The notes below the pieces were generated by a model. That model was not told where the DNA came from, ran no database searches, and saw only the letters and a list, made by a program, of their open reading frames with translations. The translations under genes and the position numbers were made by a program. A stretch of 64,000 bases of DNA from Rachycentron canadum (lineage: Eukaryota > Chordata > Actinopteri > Carangiformes > Rachycentridae): NCBI GenBank assembly GCA_038496675.1, contig CM076651.1, positions 6,856,511 through 6,920,510 of the forward strand, given 5' to 3'. Numbering within the stretch: position 1 is the first letter of the stretch; every line of letters starts with the position of its first letter. Below are positions 38,433 to 51,869 of the stretch, one piece after another.

Positions 38433-41400
38433 CAACAACTCAGAATCAGTTCTTTTGTGCGTGACAGCCTGCAGATTCCAAAGCAATTGGGGAGAAACCA
38501 ACCACTGGGTATGTGTGAGGATAGAGTTCAATACTGCCTGCAAAACTTAGTATTATTGATTGCCCAGGATGGTAAATTCAATATAGTCTAAAGAAGTTAG
38601 AATTGTGGATCTACAAGCCAAGCAATTCAATAGTGTTCATCCCATGCAATGCTGAGGATCTGGGCCCTGTCTGATTCAATCCGAGAAGCCGTGGAGAAGG
38701 CTAGCAGGGATGGAAGAGCCAACAAATGCAATACGCTGCAGCTTCACAGAGGATCTTTGGAGTCAACAAATTTAATAGAGCCACATTATCCCCTCATATG
38801 TTCGTGCAACTAGATTTAGAGTGTGGAGGTTCCCGCTGTGAAGCTCCTAGGAGCTGGGGAGTTTATCCTAAATAAACTGTTGTCTTTATTGCATCTTTCT
38901 CCAAGTCCAAGCCAAGCCCTGGTTTAATTATGACAAATCCACCGCATGTGTTCACCATGTTTGCCAGTAATGAAGGATGCTTAAAAGAAAATTGCTCAAA
39001 GCAACTTCTGTCAACAACAATGGCAGAGGGGAGACATCCTCTGCCTTCCTGTAAAATATTTAAGTTTGACTCTGGGTGTAAACACTAAACTCCTTGTCTC
39101 TGATTCTACTCAGAGAGAATAGGCAGATGGGTACAAGGGTACAGAGAGATGCTCATTTGAGAACCACAGTTAAAATTCAAAATCATCTAATCCTGCGAGA
39201 CCATGTACGACTCAGGCACAGGCACAATAGCGACAAGACTCTCATCTCACCCCGGACATTTACAATCAAGGCCAAATTAAGTGTGGCATAAATTAGCCAC
39301 AGATAACATAAACTAGCGCACAGGGGATGGAGGAGGGATATGATGTACACCACTCAAGAGGATACGATACATTTCTTTTCAATTAAGAGTTTGAACAACG
39401 TCAAAGCCTAGCTTTAATATTGCCCATAATAAAAGAACTCATTTGAATATCTCCATTTTCTCAAGATATTAGGATGAGGAATCACTTAAAATGAGGAGAA
39501 GAAAGGGAACAAGATAAGCATTTCTAATTGCTGCCATGTTTGTTTCTTAATATGTGACCCGCGACACTAAAATTATGTAGTTTGAAAACAAAGAAGGAAA
39601 CTGGAAAGGCATTAAAGTGTGTGCTAGGAGGAGGCAGAGGCGTGCTAGGAATGCTCAAATACAAATTTAGCTGTGAGGAACCCTGAATAACACAGGCACT
39701 GGTTGTAATCCCAACACTATGCTGCACTGTCAAGCAGCTAATAAAAATAGGCTGGTGGCAGATCAAGTCTGTGATTCAAATACATTCAAAGCCTTTCTTA
39801 ACTGAACTGCAAAAATCCCATTCTGGCTCATTTTCCGAGTATTTTTTTCTCTTCTTTTTCAGTCTCCCTTCCTGGCTTCTCATTGTTCTCTAGGTCTCTC
39901 TCCCCTCTCTCACCCTGCTCCCTATCTCCCCTCTCACAGTATCATTGCTAAATCTATTTGGAGCCGCCGCTGGGAGCAATTGAGCAGAAATGGGTTTGTG
40001 CACATCTTGAAAACTGTGTCTGTCATAAAAACACAAAGGTTCAGCACAAAGAACTGGTTAAATATCCATGTGTTTGGCCACTAGTAGCCTGCAGGTGTCC
40101 TCAGTTAGGGCAACTGTTGACTTAGAACAACATCAGAGCAGAGCACCCACTGTACAGTAGCTTCGCTTTAGCAATGTGTGTACCACAAAAATCAATTCCC
40201 TGTCTGTTTGGTGCTGCTATGTGTGCTACACAACTTGACCATCCTGAAGGGGAGCTGGGATGACCAGTGTGTACAAATGTACCGTTATCAAAATAACAAT
40301 ACCTCAGGACCAACAGCAGTACAGCTGTGTCTAGAGAGACATCACACTCTCTCCTTTAGACAAATCAAGTAGTGGGGATGGCACCATGTGACAGCGCTGC
40401 TTCCATTTGTCGGAGTGAGATAATATGACTTCAGCTAAAGCCCTCTGAACCTCAAAGAGCACGTTCATCTCCATGACTTTGAATTCATTACCCATCAAAG
40501 ATAAGTCTCCTTTTCACACGCGGAGCTCTATTTGTCAGTGTCACCACACAAAGGAGAGGGGCAACTTATTCATGCCAAACATGCCTCCAGTTTCAACTTT
40601 TGGTCGCCCCTTTGAGCACTGTTTTTTAATTAAAAGAGATTCCCTTTCTTCTCTTTTTTTAAGCAGGAATGTCTCTTTGATACAACTTTCCTCAGCTTGA
40701 AATAGTCATGATAACATATCTTTCAATTACAGTTTTATTGTGACTACCATCCGGTTGCCATTCAGCCCTTCTCTCCTCCTCAAGCCAACGCGTACCTACA
40801 AAGACGAAAAGTGACACGCCGGTCTGCATAGAAACGACACTGATTTTCACCACATCGTACGCTGGCAGGAGCGGGGTACCAATGGCTTTTATCTGCACGC
40901 CGAGGGAACATGCACACCGCCTGAAGAGAAGCTGCGGGGTGGTGGCTGGGTGGGGGAGGGGCTGTTGATGAGTGGAACGGGACGCGATGTGAGCGGACGG
41001 AGCCGACCCAACTCCCTTCATCCCATACCTCGGCTGCTTCCCTCTTCACATTGACAGGCGGGTAGATTGAGGGCTAAGATTAGCAGCCACTTTCTCACAG
41101 AAGGCCAGGGAGATACAGTATTGAGAATGAATGGCCACGTCATGTTGTCAATGTTGTAACCTTGGCAACAGACAGAGTACTATTTTAGTCCCCCCACTGG
41201 CCACCAGGACGGCTGGCAAGACGAACAGAGTCTTCTCTGCTTATTGCCAGTATTGTTCACACACATATCGAACACATAAGAAGACGCCGAAGAGCCATGT
41301 CACAATATCTTCAGCTATCAAGCCTTTCAGACAGTAGTTCAGCAGCAGATATGGCCAGACAGAGGTGAAACTGCAGACAAGGGCAATCCAATTCTAAAGT

Positions 41401-42615
41401 GTGCACAAAGTGAAATCTATTGATGAACATCTCATTCTTACAATGAGAGAACAGCTGACTGACTATACGCGCCGCAGCCTCTCTGTTAGTTGCTTAAAGC
41501 CACGGGGGCTGGTCGTTTAATGGCTCATGCGTACGTGTCAGAAGTCAAACCACAAGACAAAAAGACAAACCAGAGCCAGTAAACACAAACTACACCAAGC
41601 TTAGAATAGCAAAAACACAAAAAAACAAAAAACAAAAGTACAGCTCATGTGATGGCTGCCAATGTTAAAATGTTTTCATCACTTTGAACATGGGTGTGAT
41701 GTAATGCATCACAATGGTTGTGTATTCCTGTTTACTCAGAAATCCAGAAAACACTGCTCAATAGATCTGGACAACATGCTGGGACAGACAAGCCTTTGAT
41801 GTCATACATGCTGGTAATTTGGCAACAAACTCAAGGCCGCATTGGCTGTGAGGAAAATATTCAGAAACACTGTCATGGTTCCAATATGGAGCTAACTTGC
41901 TTTTAAATTATTTTGAATTATTGACTCACCTCCCAATATAACATAAGCCTGAACAACCTAAACATGGCAGGTTGTGCCGGCTCTCCTCGTCAAGGGCACG
42001 CTGGCATAATCAGTTTGTGTTGTATGAAATAATTCCTAATTTGCTTCGTTTTTTTTTTCCCTGTGATTATTTTGCAAGCAGGGTGAAGTCAAAGCGCTGT
42101 ATTAAAATCTAATCTTCAAACACCAACCTGGCTTCTCCTGATCAGCCACGGGCTATTCATCACTGCCATTACCTCACCACACATTTTTATCCTCCTCCTC
42201 CTCCTCTGCTGCTGGCCAGCTCTCCTCCCTCTCTTTCTCCATCTGGCTGACCTCACCTCTCTCCCTCCATTCTGACTCCCTCTTGATTTACAGCTTCCCG
42301 TTCAGCCCATTCCTTGCTCTTTTCCTCGCACCTTTCCTGAGTTCATTCATTATTTCCTTCCACCTCCATCTCTGCCTGAGAATGCATTCTTCCTACTTTT
42401 GCCCCCTCCCATTACATCTTTCCCCATGTTATTCTGCTTTATGCATATGGGCCTAAGTTGCCTTCTTGTTTCCTTGAGGTTTCCCAAGTCTTTGGGAAGC
42501 TGTTATGATACAGACATGGTTCCTAGCAGAACAGCATGTTTGTGGTTAAAGTGTTCATATAAAGTGGATTTCCACTGGATTTATGATTGATACAGTTGGT
42601 TATAACTACAGCAAA

Positions 42616-43001
42616 GTCCACTCAATTGCTCTTTTACAAGGCACACCTAAAATTAATGCAGTCTAATACAATAGCACCTCAATGAATCCTCCCTTTGTCA
42701 CAGTTTTACATATTAGAGAGGTGTTGATTGAACTGTATGGTCATTTTCGAGTCAACACTGATTGTATTGAGTTACACTAACTAGGTGTTGCTATCATTTT
42801 GTTCACCCTAGTTTTAGCAATAAGAGAAGCCACCACATCCTCTAAAGTCACCATGAGGTCAAATCAACTCCTCTGTGAAAACACAAGCTGAACTTTAAAA
42901 CCTTCATGAGGATAGGCTGTGTTTCAGGGTGGTTGCATTAGGCTGCAATAGTTTTAACTAAGTGTAAAATAGATAAAATAAACTGCCAACTGAGTGTACA
43001 T
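42616..43001. mobile_element. Small non-autonomous DNA element with inverted ends (MITE-like)
   Basis: The left arm (about 42616-42685: gtccactcaattgc, ggcacacctaaaattaatg, cagtctaatacaatagcacc) and the right arm (about 42925-43001: ggtggttgcattaggctgc, aatagttttaactaagtgt, gccaactgagtgtac) are imperfect reverse complements of one another around a centre of about 240 bp that has no coding capacity. The inner block taatgcagtctaatacaa and the outer block resembling ACTCAGTTGCC are what I remember of a common fish repeat family whose name I cannot give. Target-site duplication is unclear. Confidence 0.65.
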
Positions 43002-46000
43002 TTACCACTTGCAGTCTATACATAAGAGTCTAGTGAGTCCACTGAGAGTAGTCAGTTAAGTTAACGCTGTTATAACAGAGACTGCAACAATGGAACTGCA
43101 ACCATTATGCTTTGTAAATAATTTAGATAATAATTTTATTTAACATTTATGGTAATATAGTTGTACTAATTATTCAAGGGTTGGTTCATAATGGATACCA
43201 AGACATATTTTACTTTGCATTCTCATATAACATTGTTCTATATAATTGTTTGTAACTGTTAGACTTGATTTCTGGCTATTGGTTACTTAGGATTAGAGGC
43301 TAAGGTTTTGCTGGTCCAACAATTGACATTGTGGCAGAACTTAACAAGAAAATGCTTTAAACTGTACATACATTATTGTATTGTTGGCAGAGCAATGAAA
43401 CTAAACATTATTTACAGAGAGTATTACCAAGTGGAAACATGAACATTGAGAAAAATACTGAACCTTGAACTGAACCTTGAGGCACAGGTAAACTGTTCTC
43501 TCCAGTGGACACCTGAACCAAAAATCACAAATCTATTTTAACAGAGCTAGCAGCATGGTTTGGGTTATCAATTGGAAAATGTGGCATATGATTTTGTGTG
43601 TTAAATTTGTACGAGTTGCGGAATCTCCCAGATATATCATCCAGTAACAAAAACATCCAGACCAAACTTTGGCTGCACTGGAACAAACATTTAACTGGCT
43701 GCTGATTAAACATAAGGCTGTGCACAGAGGCAGTTCTCTTTTTCCTACATGGATGGCTCTTTAAGAACACCTCTCTCCTCTTACTCTCCTGTGCTTTGTT
43801 TGGCTAATTTTGCCCAGTCCTTATGCACACCCCCAGCATGGGGTCCCACTTTTTGCCTTTCTGAAAAAGTAAAAATAGCACCACTTCAGGGCAGTTTAGC
43901 CCCAAGTGTTTTTCCTCTCCTTTTTGTCGGCAACTGGAAATGCTCAGAGACAGGCTGACTACTGAATCTGGAGGATTAGAGAGACGGCTCTTTGATCAGC
44001 AATGGGTGAGCTCTGAGATCTCTTTTACTCTCTCTCTCTCCCCCTTTCCCCCATATTCGTCCCTGTTTCCCTTGTCCTACTCTCTCCTCCCCCTTTACCT
44101 CTTTTCTCTCTCTTCATCTATCAATCCTACTCCTCCCCATCTCATTTTTCTTCCTCCCACATTCCTTGTAAGCTGCCCGCACTTTGGTCATTCCTGCTGG
44201 CACCCCAGGGCTCCCAGACAGGAGGTGGCAGTGTTACACAGTCGAGACAAATGGGTGCACTGAGGATGGCATCACAGGAGAGTTAGCACTGGTGAGAGGG
44301 AAGTGGGGGATAAGGACAGCACATGAACTACATGCTTCTGTACAGATGACATGGGGAATAAGTAATCCCTGGCCCCTTCTGGTCTGACTCAGCAGTCGTT
44401 TCTCTGTCTCCCCTGCTGGAGATAAGTCTAATGGAATTGCAGCATTAGAAGTGCTGCATTGCTATGGTTGGGTAAAACTCACAATACGCCTCTTTCTGTT
44501 ATGACACAGATTTGTTTGCCGCTTTTGCCTTCTGAGAGGCATGTGTTGTAGGCAGTTGCCTTTCTTTACATACACTTTAGCAAAGTGTGGGAGGGGTTCT
44601 GAGCATAGCAGAGGTGGCTGCTGGGATGAGGTGCGGCAATTTCTTTATCAGACCTGTTTTTGATTCGTCTAGTGGATGAGGTGTGGGGATTACTATCCTC
44701 TGCTACATAATGGCATAGAGCTGAGGAGCCATGAGCAGTTACACAGACAGCAGCACATCTGTGTGCCGATGAAATATTCAGCAGTAAGACAGCTCTCCGG
44801 AGGAGAGCAAGCTACAACTCCTCCACACCTCCTCCACCAACGTTAATGATTTATCAATAACTCTACCCTCCTGCAGACTGCCTGGGATGCTGGGCGCACC
44901 TCATTAAAAGCACCTGCCCGACATGGGGAGGAACCCGACATCAAAAATAGATCTATCCAAAATATGGAAGATGGCGGGGGTGGGGAGGTCTTGCCCAAGC
45001 TGCAGCTTTACCGCCGGAGATAGAGAGGTTTAGCAGCACCCCCAGCACATAACCACCTAACCGCCCACTATCCCATTCCAACCACAAACACAGTTTAAAG
45101 TGATGTAGGAGTATCTGCCACAGTGCACGGTATAATGCCACCTGTGCAGTACGCTCCATACAGTTCTTTGAGGCTGCTTTGAGTATGCTGACTCAGAAGT
45201 GGCCAGAGAGAGGGTGAGCCTCGGTAAGGTTCAGAGGAGCTTTCATTCCCACGACAAATAACTCCACCGCACCTCCAGCAAAGTTATGTTTTACCATGCA
45301 GAGGTGTAAATAAACTGTGTTGGCAGCCGACTACAGAAACATTTAGTTTGGTGGTTTCATTCCCAGAGAATGTGTAATTACTTGCTCAACTGGACCATGG
45401 CACAGTGATTACACCAATATCTCAGGTAACGGTCCAAAAATCCTCCCAATTTCCATTGCAAAGTTAAGCTGCAAATGTATGGTAAAAGTAACTCCCTCAC
45501 AATTGACAGAAACAGCCGCGTCTGTATAGGAGGTGGGTTTAAGGTAAAAAGGTGTTCGGGGGAGGCGATGGAAATGAGGAGGTAGGTGGTTTACTGAGAG
45601 TGTGAATGTTGAAACTATAAAAGCAGTGGGTCGATTCGTAGGGAGAACAAAGGGAGGGGCAAGCACAAAAAGTTCATAACCATAGAGGAAGCCTATTAAC
45701 CTTGGTCGGTACTTTAAATGTCATTATTTTTAGCTGACACAACAAAAAGGCCTGCGAGAGCTGTTCTCTTAGCGATGCGCCATGTAAATCACTTCGCAAA
45801 AAGGAAATTACTTCCCGGGGCCCAATGTTATTAATCTAAATTCTCTGGTTAGTCGAATTGTTGCACATAATAAATATGGAGCAGCTCGTGATGCTTATCT
45901 GCTGTGACATCCCATTCTCGCCAAAACATTTTTTTCCTCATTTTCTCTTTATTCATGTCTCGATGGCTTTCTTGAAAGAGACAGCTCTACTAAACAGCGC

Positions 46001-46689
46001 TAACACTGGAGGAGTAAGACGGGTGAGGTGGGGTGGGGTTGTTGATGAGGAGGGGACAGGGCTAGGAAGAAACTCTCACTCACAGCCATCTTTCAAACTC
46101 TTGCTTCTATGATGGCTGTCGTAGCTGGCTTCCCTCTCTTGCATGTCTTCATCTATTCTCTGTCTCGGACTGTCTAGCTTGATGACACACACACACACAC
46201 ACACAAAAACATTTGAGCTCCTCTACCCTCTAGCTGGCAGCTGCAGATCTGGTTGCCAATATAGAGCGGACCAGATAACTCACTACGCTGTCATATTAGA
46301 ATAAGCAGTCTTGACAGAGAGATCATTTGCATGCACCACATCACCAAATACCAAGTCGTCTCCTGTTTTGCACAGGGGCCATACCGTCAGACTGGAGACA
46401 GCGAGACACAGAGACACAGAGGGAGGCAGAGAAAAGGGGGAAAGGTGAGTGATACAGAGAAGAAAAGCAAGACAGGAAGAGAATCACATACACAAACAGA
46501 ACGGAAAAATCCCTTACACAAACACATACCAGTGCTGTGATTATCATACTGGAAAATAACTAGAATTACCGCCTCATGGTTGTATAGCGCTGCCAACTTG
46601 TTGGGCTGCAGTTTAAATCCACGTCTGTCCAGACTCATGACATATGTAGTGAATACTGAAGGAATTTAGTAACTGGCATTAAGTGTGTC
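43002..46689. other. Intronic sequence, no gene recognised
   Basis: AT-rich at 43080-43480, pyrimidine-rich at 44010-44170, a unique-looking patch at 45690-45900, and a short (CA)n run at 46185-46204. No exon is supported. Confidence 0.45.
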
Positions 46690-46938
46690 TTGTCAAAATG
46701 AGGGTATGAAATTGGGACCTGTTTTGTGAGGTCACAGTGACCTTGACCTTCAACTCTTGAACACCAAAATGGTTACGTCGTCCAGGGAACATTTGTGCTG
46801 AATCTGACAAAATTCCCTCAAGGTGTTCATGAGCTATTGCATTCACGAGAACAGGAGCGACGTACAGATGGACAGACAGACGGACTGACAACCCAAAAAC
46901 ATAAAGCTGCCAGCCATGGCTGCTGCCGGCTCGGAGGG
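46690..46938 (+). mobile_element. Fish interspersed repeat carrying nuclear-receptor half-sites (family unsure)
   Basis: The order of blocks is ggtcacagtgaccttgacct, caccaaaatgg, gggaacatttgtgctgaatc, aaattccctcaaggtgttca, gagctattgcattcacgaga, repeated gacagacgg units, and caacccaaaaacataaagc followed by agccatggctgctgccggc. I know this arrangement as a dispersed repeat common in spiny-finned fishes, usually read as ggtcacagtgaccttgacc, attccctcaaggcgttc, acgagaatggg, acggacgg and aaaacataatgcctccggcc. It has no coding capacity. Its exact ends and family name are uncertain. Confidence 0.7.
46729..46750. promoter_or_regulatory. Perfect oestrogen-response-element palindrome plus adjacent half-site
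   Basis: AGGTCACAGTGACCT (46729-46743) is an exact inverted repeat of AGGTCA with a 3-base spacer, the established consensus for oestrogen receptors. It is followed directly by TGACCTT (46744-46750), so TGACCTTGA (46738-46746) also reads as the reverse complement of TCAAGGTCA, the ERR/SF-1 extended half-site. The motif match is certain; activity is unknown, since the sequence is part of a dispersed repeat. Confidence 0.5.
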
Positions 46939-49900
46939 GCCCCTTGAAATAATGCAAATGGTGAAACTGTTGCCTCTCCATGGTGATTCGCTAGCGTGCT
47001 TGAGAACTGGAGGGAATGTGGCTGCGACTGTGGTTGGGGGTCCTTTGGACTGTCTCGATGATGCGTATGTGTGTGCGCGTGTGTATGCATGCATGTTCTG
47101 ATTATGCAGGTATAATTGTGGGGAGGTGTAGAAAGCCGAGCCTCAAGGTCAGGGTGATATGGCTCATCAGCTCTAGCCTCTATCACTTTAATTAACTCCT
47201 CCGAGGGGCTTAGGAAAAGGCCCTTGTTAAAAATTCACCACAATGGAGCCGACAACCATTGTACAAGAGGGAAGGGCAACATGCAGGTTGCTAAAAATAA
47301 CTAAGCACAGCACATGACTACTAAGACGGGACATTATGTAATTTCACTGGCTAGGAAACTAGACCAGGTTCATTTCATGATAACTTTTGTTTTATTTCTG
47401 CCTAAATTTACTGAGGAAAAATAACTAAATAAATAAAAAAACAACAATGCTCTCTAACTCTAAACTGTGCTTGATTCCTTTAAGTCTACATAAAACAAGT
47501 CAAGGGCACAGCTGTACTACATTCATGAGACTCCTCTGACATGCACGAGTAGACAGGCTACAGCACTGTAAACCCACCAGCATGTGGAGGATTTTCAGAA
47601 CCTAGTAGTGTGACATGAAGCATAATGCTACCTCAGCACAGCTGCCTTGGAGGGGCCCTACCCTGTGGCGAGACGGACAGGGTGCACTGCTTGTTTGGCC
47701 AGGACACAGACAGGTATGTAGGGAAAAGGAGGACTGTGTGACACGAAAAACATCAAGGCCTAGAAACGTGTTTTGGATGCCTGTGACTGTGGGGTGTGGG
47801 GTTAAGGTTTCTGGACGACAATGTCTTCAACCTTTCCTTTGTATAGTTCCCATAAAGGCATTGAAAATATTGTTATTACATAAAATTTCTGTGTTTGTAT
47901 TTTACATGTGCTCCTGTCACTTGTTTGAAACGCAGGGGTGCTGGAAAGAGGCAATGTTACATATTGCGTTCAACCAGTCACATTTTGACACTATCTGAGA
48001 CAGAATATGATGATATTTTCATTTCGTTGCTATGGAAACACCACTGTCAGTCAACTCAGATCAAGATCGTATCTCCACAATCCCGATGGAGCAGATTAGC
48101 TTTAGTTTAGTTTTTGTGTTAATTTAGAAGAAAGGCTGAACTATGCCTTTTTAAAAGTTCAATTGTTGCTTATTTACTTACTTTATTAACTTACACAGTC
48201 ACGCCACGCACTGAATCAGCACAGTCAGTCCAAAAGAATAGAATACACAAATGTGCATGCACAGAAATGCAGACTAACAAACATTGCATTATATTATATT
48301 ATATATTGCATACAGGCATCACCACTGGCCTGGGTCATGCAATTAACCACTGAAGTGACCATCACCATAATCAAAAATAAGGCAATCTAATGGATGACAG
48401 CATAGATGTCAGGAAACAACCACAACTGTTGTTTTATGAGGCCATTATGGGGCAGTTTCCACAATGAGACATGTTTCTGAGGGTGGTAAAGGACAGATCT
48501 GTATCATGTTATTTGTGGATCAATTTGAGAACTTTAATTAGCCAAGGGGGTCAGGCCAGCCAGTGCAGCAGGCCCAGGTAAAGCTCATCAGTGAGGGGGC
48601 TTACAGGTGCCTTCGGCCCTAATCTCTTCGCCCATCTCGCTGAAATTAAAGCGGCAAATGGGAAATTGATTTCTAGCCCCCCTGTCCATGGCAATATCTC
48701 CTTTTGTCTTAAGGACATTAGGTAGGCTTGCACTTGCCTAAGCTGTTCTTTAAAACGCTCATTATTGATACGGAGGGCTTTGCTGGCAGACAGCCAGGGC
48801 AACCATGAAGAGGATGAAGAGGAGAAGAGCTGTCTGAGCGGCCAGCTTTTTATGACAACAGGTCATTCATGCAATGATCCTCAAACCAAGCTGAGTGGAG
48901 AGAACAACTTTGACCCCTCTACTCTACCACCAACCTGAGCTGCTGCTGACATGGCATCTATTGCAAGACTGGGAAGATTAGACCCCTCTGTGAGAGCTGG
49001 GCTCAACTCTTCAAATAGAACCTCAATATCATCCAGCCGATCAGTTAAATCAAATATGTTAGTTCTGAGCTAAAGAAAAAAACCCCATGGGCTTGCCAAC
49101 TTGAAGGAACACTAAGCTCTCCAGCTCCAACCCATGGCGAGAGAAGAACGACTCAGAAAAAACAGGAGTGAGTCAGCAGAATCTTTGAACCGACAGGATG
49201 GTGAAGCCGTGGCTACTGATATCACATAGCATCAAATAGAGTCTAATTCATTTCCCTCCCTGCATGTCACTTCCCTCAGATCGCAGTTTCTGTTGTGCCG
49301 TTGTGATGTTTTCCACTTTATGGCAGGATGCTATTTGTCATTCTAATGAACTTCTCTGTGGGAAAAAAAGATCCCAGGGAACATTTCTCAAGATGTCAGG
49401 GAGCAGAGAATGTAAAGTGTGCAACACAGTTAATTCAAGTGGGCCTGCCCTGCAGGCAAGAGGCCTGCCTGTGCATCAGTTCTTAACAGGGACAATTCAT
49501 GCCAAATTAAGGCAGGGAATAGAGAACAAGTCCATAATACTGTCTTGGAGAGCCTGTTCTCTTCATTTGGGAAAATCTGACAGACGCTCTGACGGCACAA
49601 GCCTCTGTAACCAGACTTGGCTTATCTAGGGAACATACCAAACAAGTTATGGCAAGGTATACAATGGGTACCTTTATATATTATGTAGCATGGAACAGCA
49701 TCATAGTTCTGCTGCCCCATTATTCAAAAGCCAAAGACACCCAAAGTGCCCATGGCTAATGTTGCTGTGAAAGCGGTACAGAGTGTGTTCTGCACCGAAA
49801 GAAGGAGCTAGCTGGTCTGTTGTGTGCACGTGATAAATCTGCTGGTATGCCAGGGCTCTTTTCTCATTTGTTAGGCAGCCATGTGTGAAAATGTTAATGA

Positions 49901-51639
49901 AGGCCCATATAATCTAGGAAATTCTCACCATTAGAATTTCCTTCACGTAGCCAGGCTTTCTGCTTACACACTGACTATTGTGTGCATCAATCCTTCCACT
50001 GTCGTACTAATAATAGACCTAATTGCCTCAGTCAGCCCACTAGCTTTCTCTGCCCCTCTATGCATCTCAAAAAGGAATAGAGGACTGTCTTATGACAAGC
50101 CCATGGCATCGAACAAGGAGTAAATCAGGCTATATATAACAAGCAGACACAAATACCAGTGGCACTCTGCGTGGTGTCCATCATCTACCTAGCCTCCATC
50201 ATCTTATCTCATGAAATATTAAGCATCCAGATGCCAAAATATTTGCCAAGGCTCAGTCAGGCTGTACAACGCTTTTTCCCCCTCTATCTCATCCATTATA
50301 AATAGGATGGAATAAAACTAGGCCTCGTGACACAATGTCTCCCCCTGACCTCAAAGACCTATGCTGTTTGCAGCAGTTGTCCTGTTGGGGAGGAGTCTTT
50401 GAGAGAGCTTAACAATATCTTGCTTAACAATATCTAGATATTATTTTACTTCACCCTGTCCTTGTACCCATAATGTGAAAATATGTAGATCCCTTCTGAA
50501 TTTCCTGCTTGAATTAGCATTCAATGAATCTGAGTGCCTTTTCCCCCTCTTCACTCAGAGAGGCAGAATTGCGTAATTACTCTAAAAGGAGAGGGAGAGG
50601 TGAAGGTTTGGCAGTCTTAATCTCTCAGAGTAGAGCCTCTTTCAGGGAGTGGTGACTGCAGGGCCAAAACATCCATAAACCTGCAGGGAACAGCAAACGC
50701 ATCAGAGCATGCTGGTCCTGCACTACAGCAACATAGGCAAAAAACAATAAATGCATCCAGTATTTTCCAAAGTCAGGGTCAGAGGAGTAAAGTGAGATTT
50801 GGTAATTACTCTTAAACCCATCTGCATAGGACTAACATTTAAAATATGTCCTGCACTCTAAAAGTCTTGAGGGAAAGGTGTATAAAAAGCTACTCCGAGT
50901 ACAGATGAGAAAATGTCCTGAACACTGTAAAAAGCTGAAGAAAAAGTATTCCTCCTTATATCTGTGAGCTTACTTAATTGGTAAGCAGCAACAGTTGATA
51001 CAGCAATTAAAGTGTCCAAAATAAATACCTATTCCAGTGTATACTAAAAGATAGAGCTGTTCAAATGGTCTCCAGTGGTGTGTTTGTGTGCATGTTTGTT
51101 TATACTGTGAGGAGAGCATCTCTGAATAAAGATGTCAATTAAGGATCAGATGATAAGATATGTAAGTGGTGATTTAATCATGTTAGAGTTTGATGAAAAA
51201 GAAGGAAAAAGTCACTGCAAAATTTTTGTTTTTTTCCATTAATAGATCCAACTATTTTTAATGGCTGGCTGAAAAAAATCTTCTATTGATTTCCTAGGAT
51301 AACCTTAAAATCTGTTTTTCAGATTATTTGCCCTTTCTTTAAGATCTGTTGTACAGTGGGAATTTCTTAGTCTCTACAATTGGCCCTAAGGTTAAAAAAA
51401 AAAAAGAGAGATGAAAAGAAAAAAAAAAGTCTGATGACTAACGCAAGTTATTTCTCCATATCTGATTCTTTTTGGAAGAGACATCACACTTGTCATGGAG
51501 CCCACCTACATGTTCAGGAACTTAAGCTTCCCTTTGCTATATTTCAGTGTGAACAAGTTGCTGCCAAAAATCAGTATAATGAAACCACTTCAGTACATTT
51601 TGAAGCCAGAGATAGAGATAGAGATCTATACAGACAGAC
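46939..51639. other. Intronic sequence, no gene recognised
   Basis: No supported exon. A pair of 14-bp direct repeats and a 14-bp palindrome occur at 50407-50442. The rest is unique-looking sequence with short A or T runs. Confidence 0.45.
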
Positions 51640-51685
51640 AGACACACACACACAAACACACACACATATATATAAAAATATATAC

Positions 51686-51775
<90 letters not shown>

Positions 51776-51869
51776 GCATATACATATACACATATACATA
51801 TATATACATATACATATATACATACTTATACACATACACATATACACATATATATACATACATATACAT
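51640..51869. repeat. Compound AC/TA microsatellite
   Basis: About 230 bp made of interrupted CA runs, a (TA)n core of nearly 50 bp (about 51723-51770), and a tail of mixed cata/tacacata units. It runs directly into the end of a retrotransposon relic. The TA core is self-complementary and the flanks are Z-DNA-prone. Confidence 0.96.

Larger units (their letters stand above)
34001..42615. other. Intronic sequence, no gene recognised
   Basis: Mostly unique-looking, moderately AT-rich sequence. It includes A-runs at 35206-35223 and 38410-38432, pyrimidine-rich tracts (39845-39950, 42185-42420) and a CpG-enriched patch at 40780-41000. No frame has a recognised domain. Confidence 0.45.

Noticed and set aside
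40780..41000. CpG-enriched patch as a promoter or exon
   Set aside because: CpG density is only moderately raised, and the minus-strand translation resembles no known protein.
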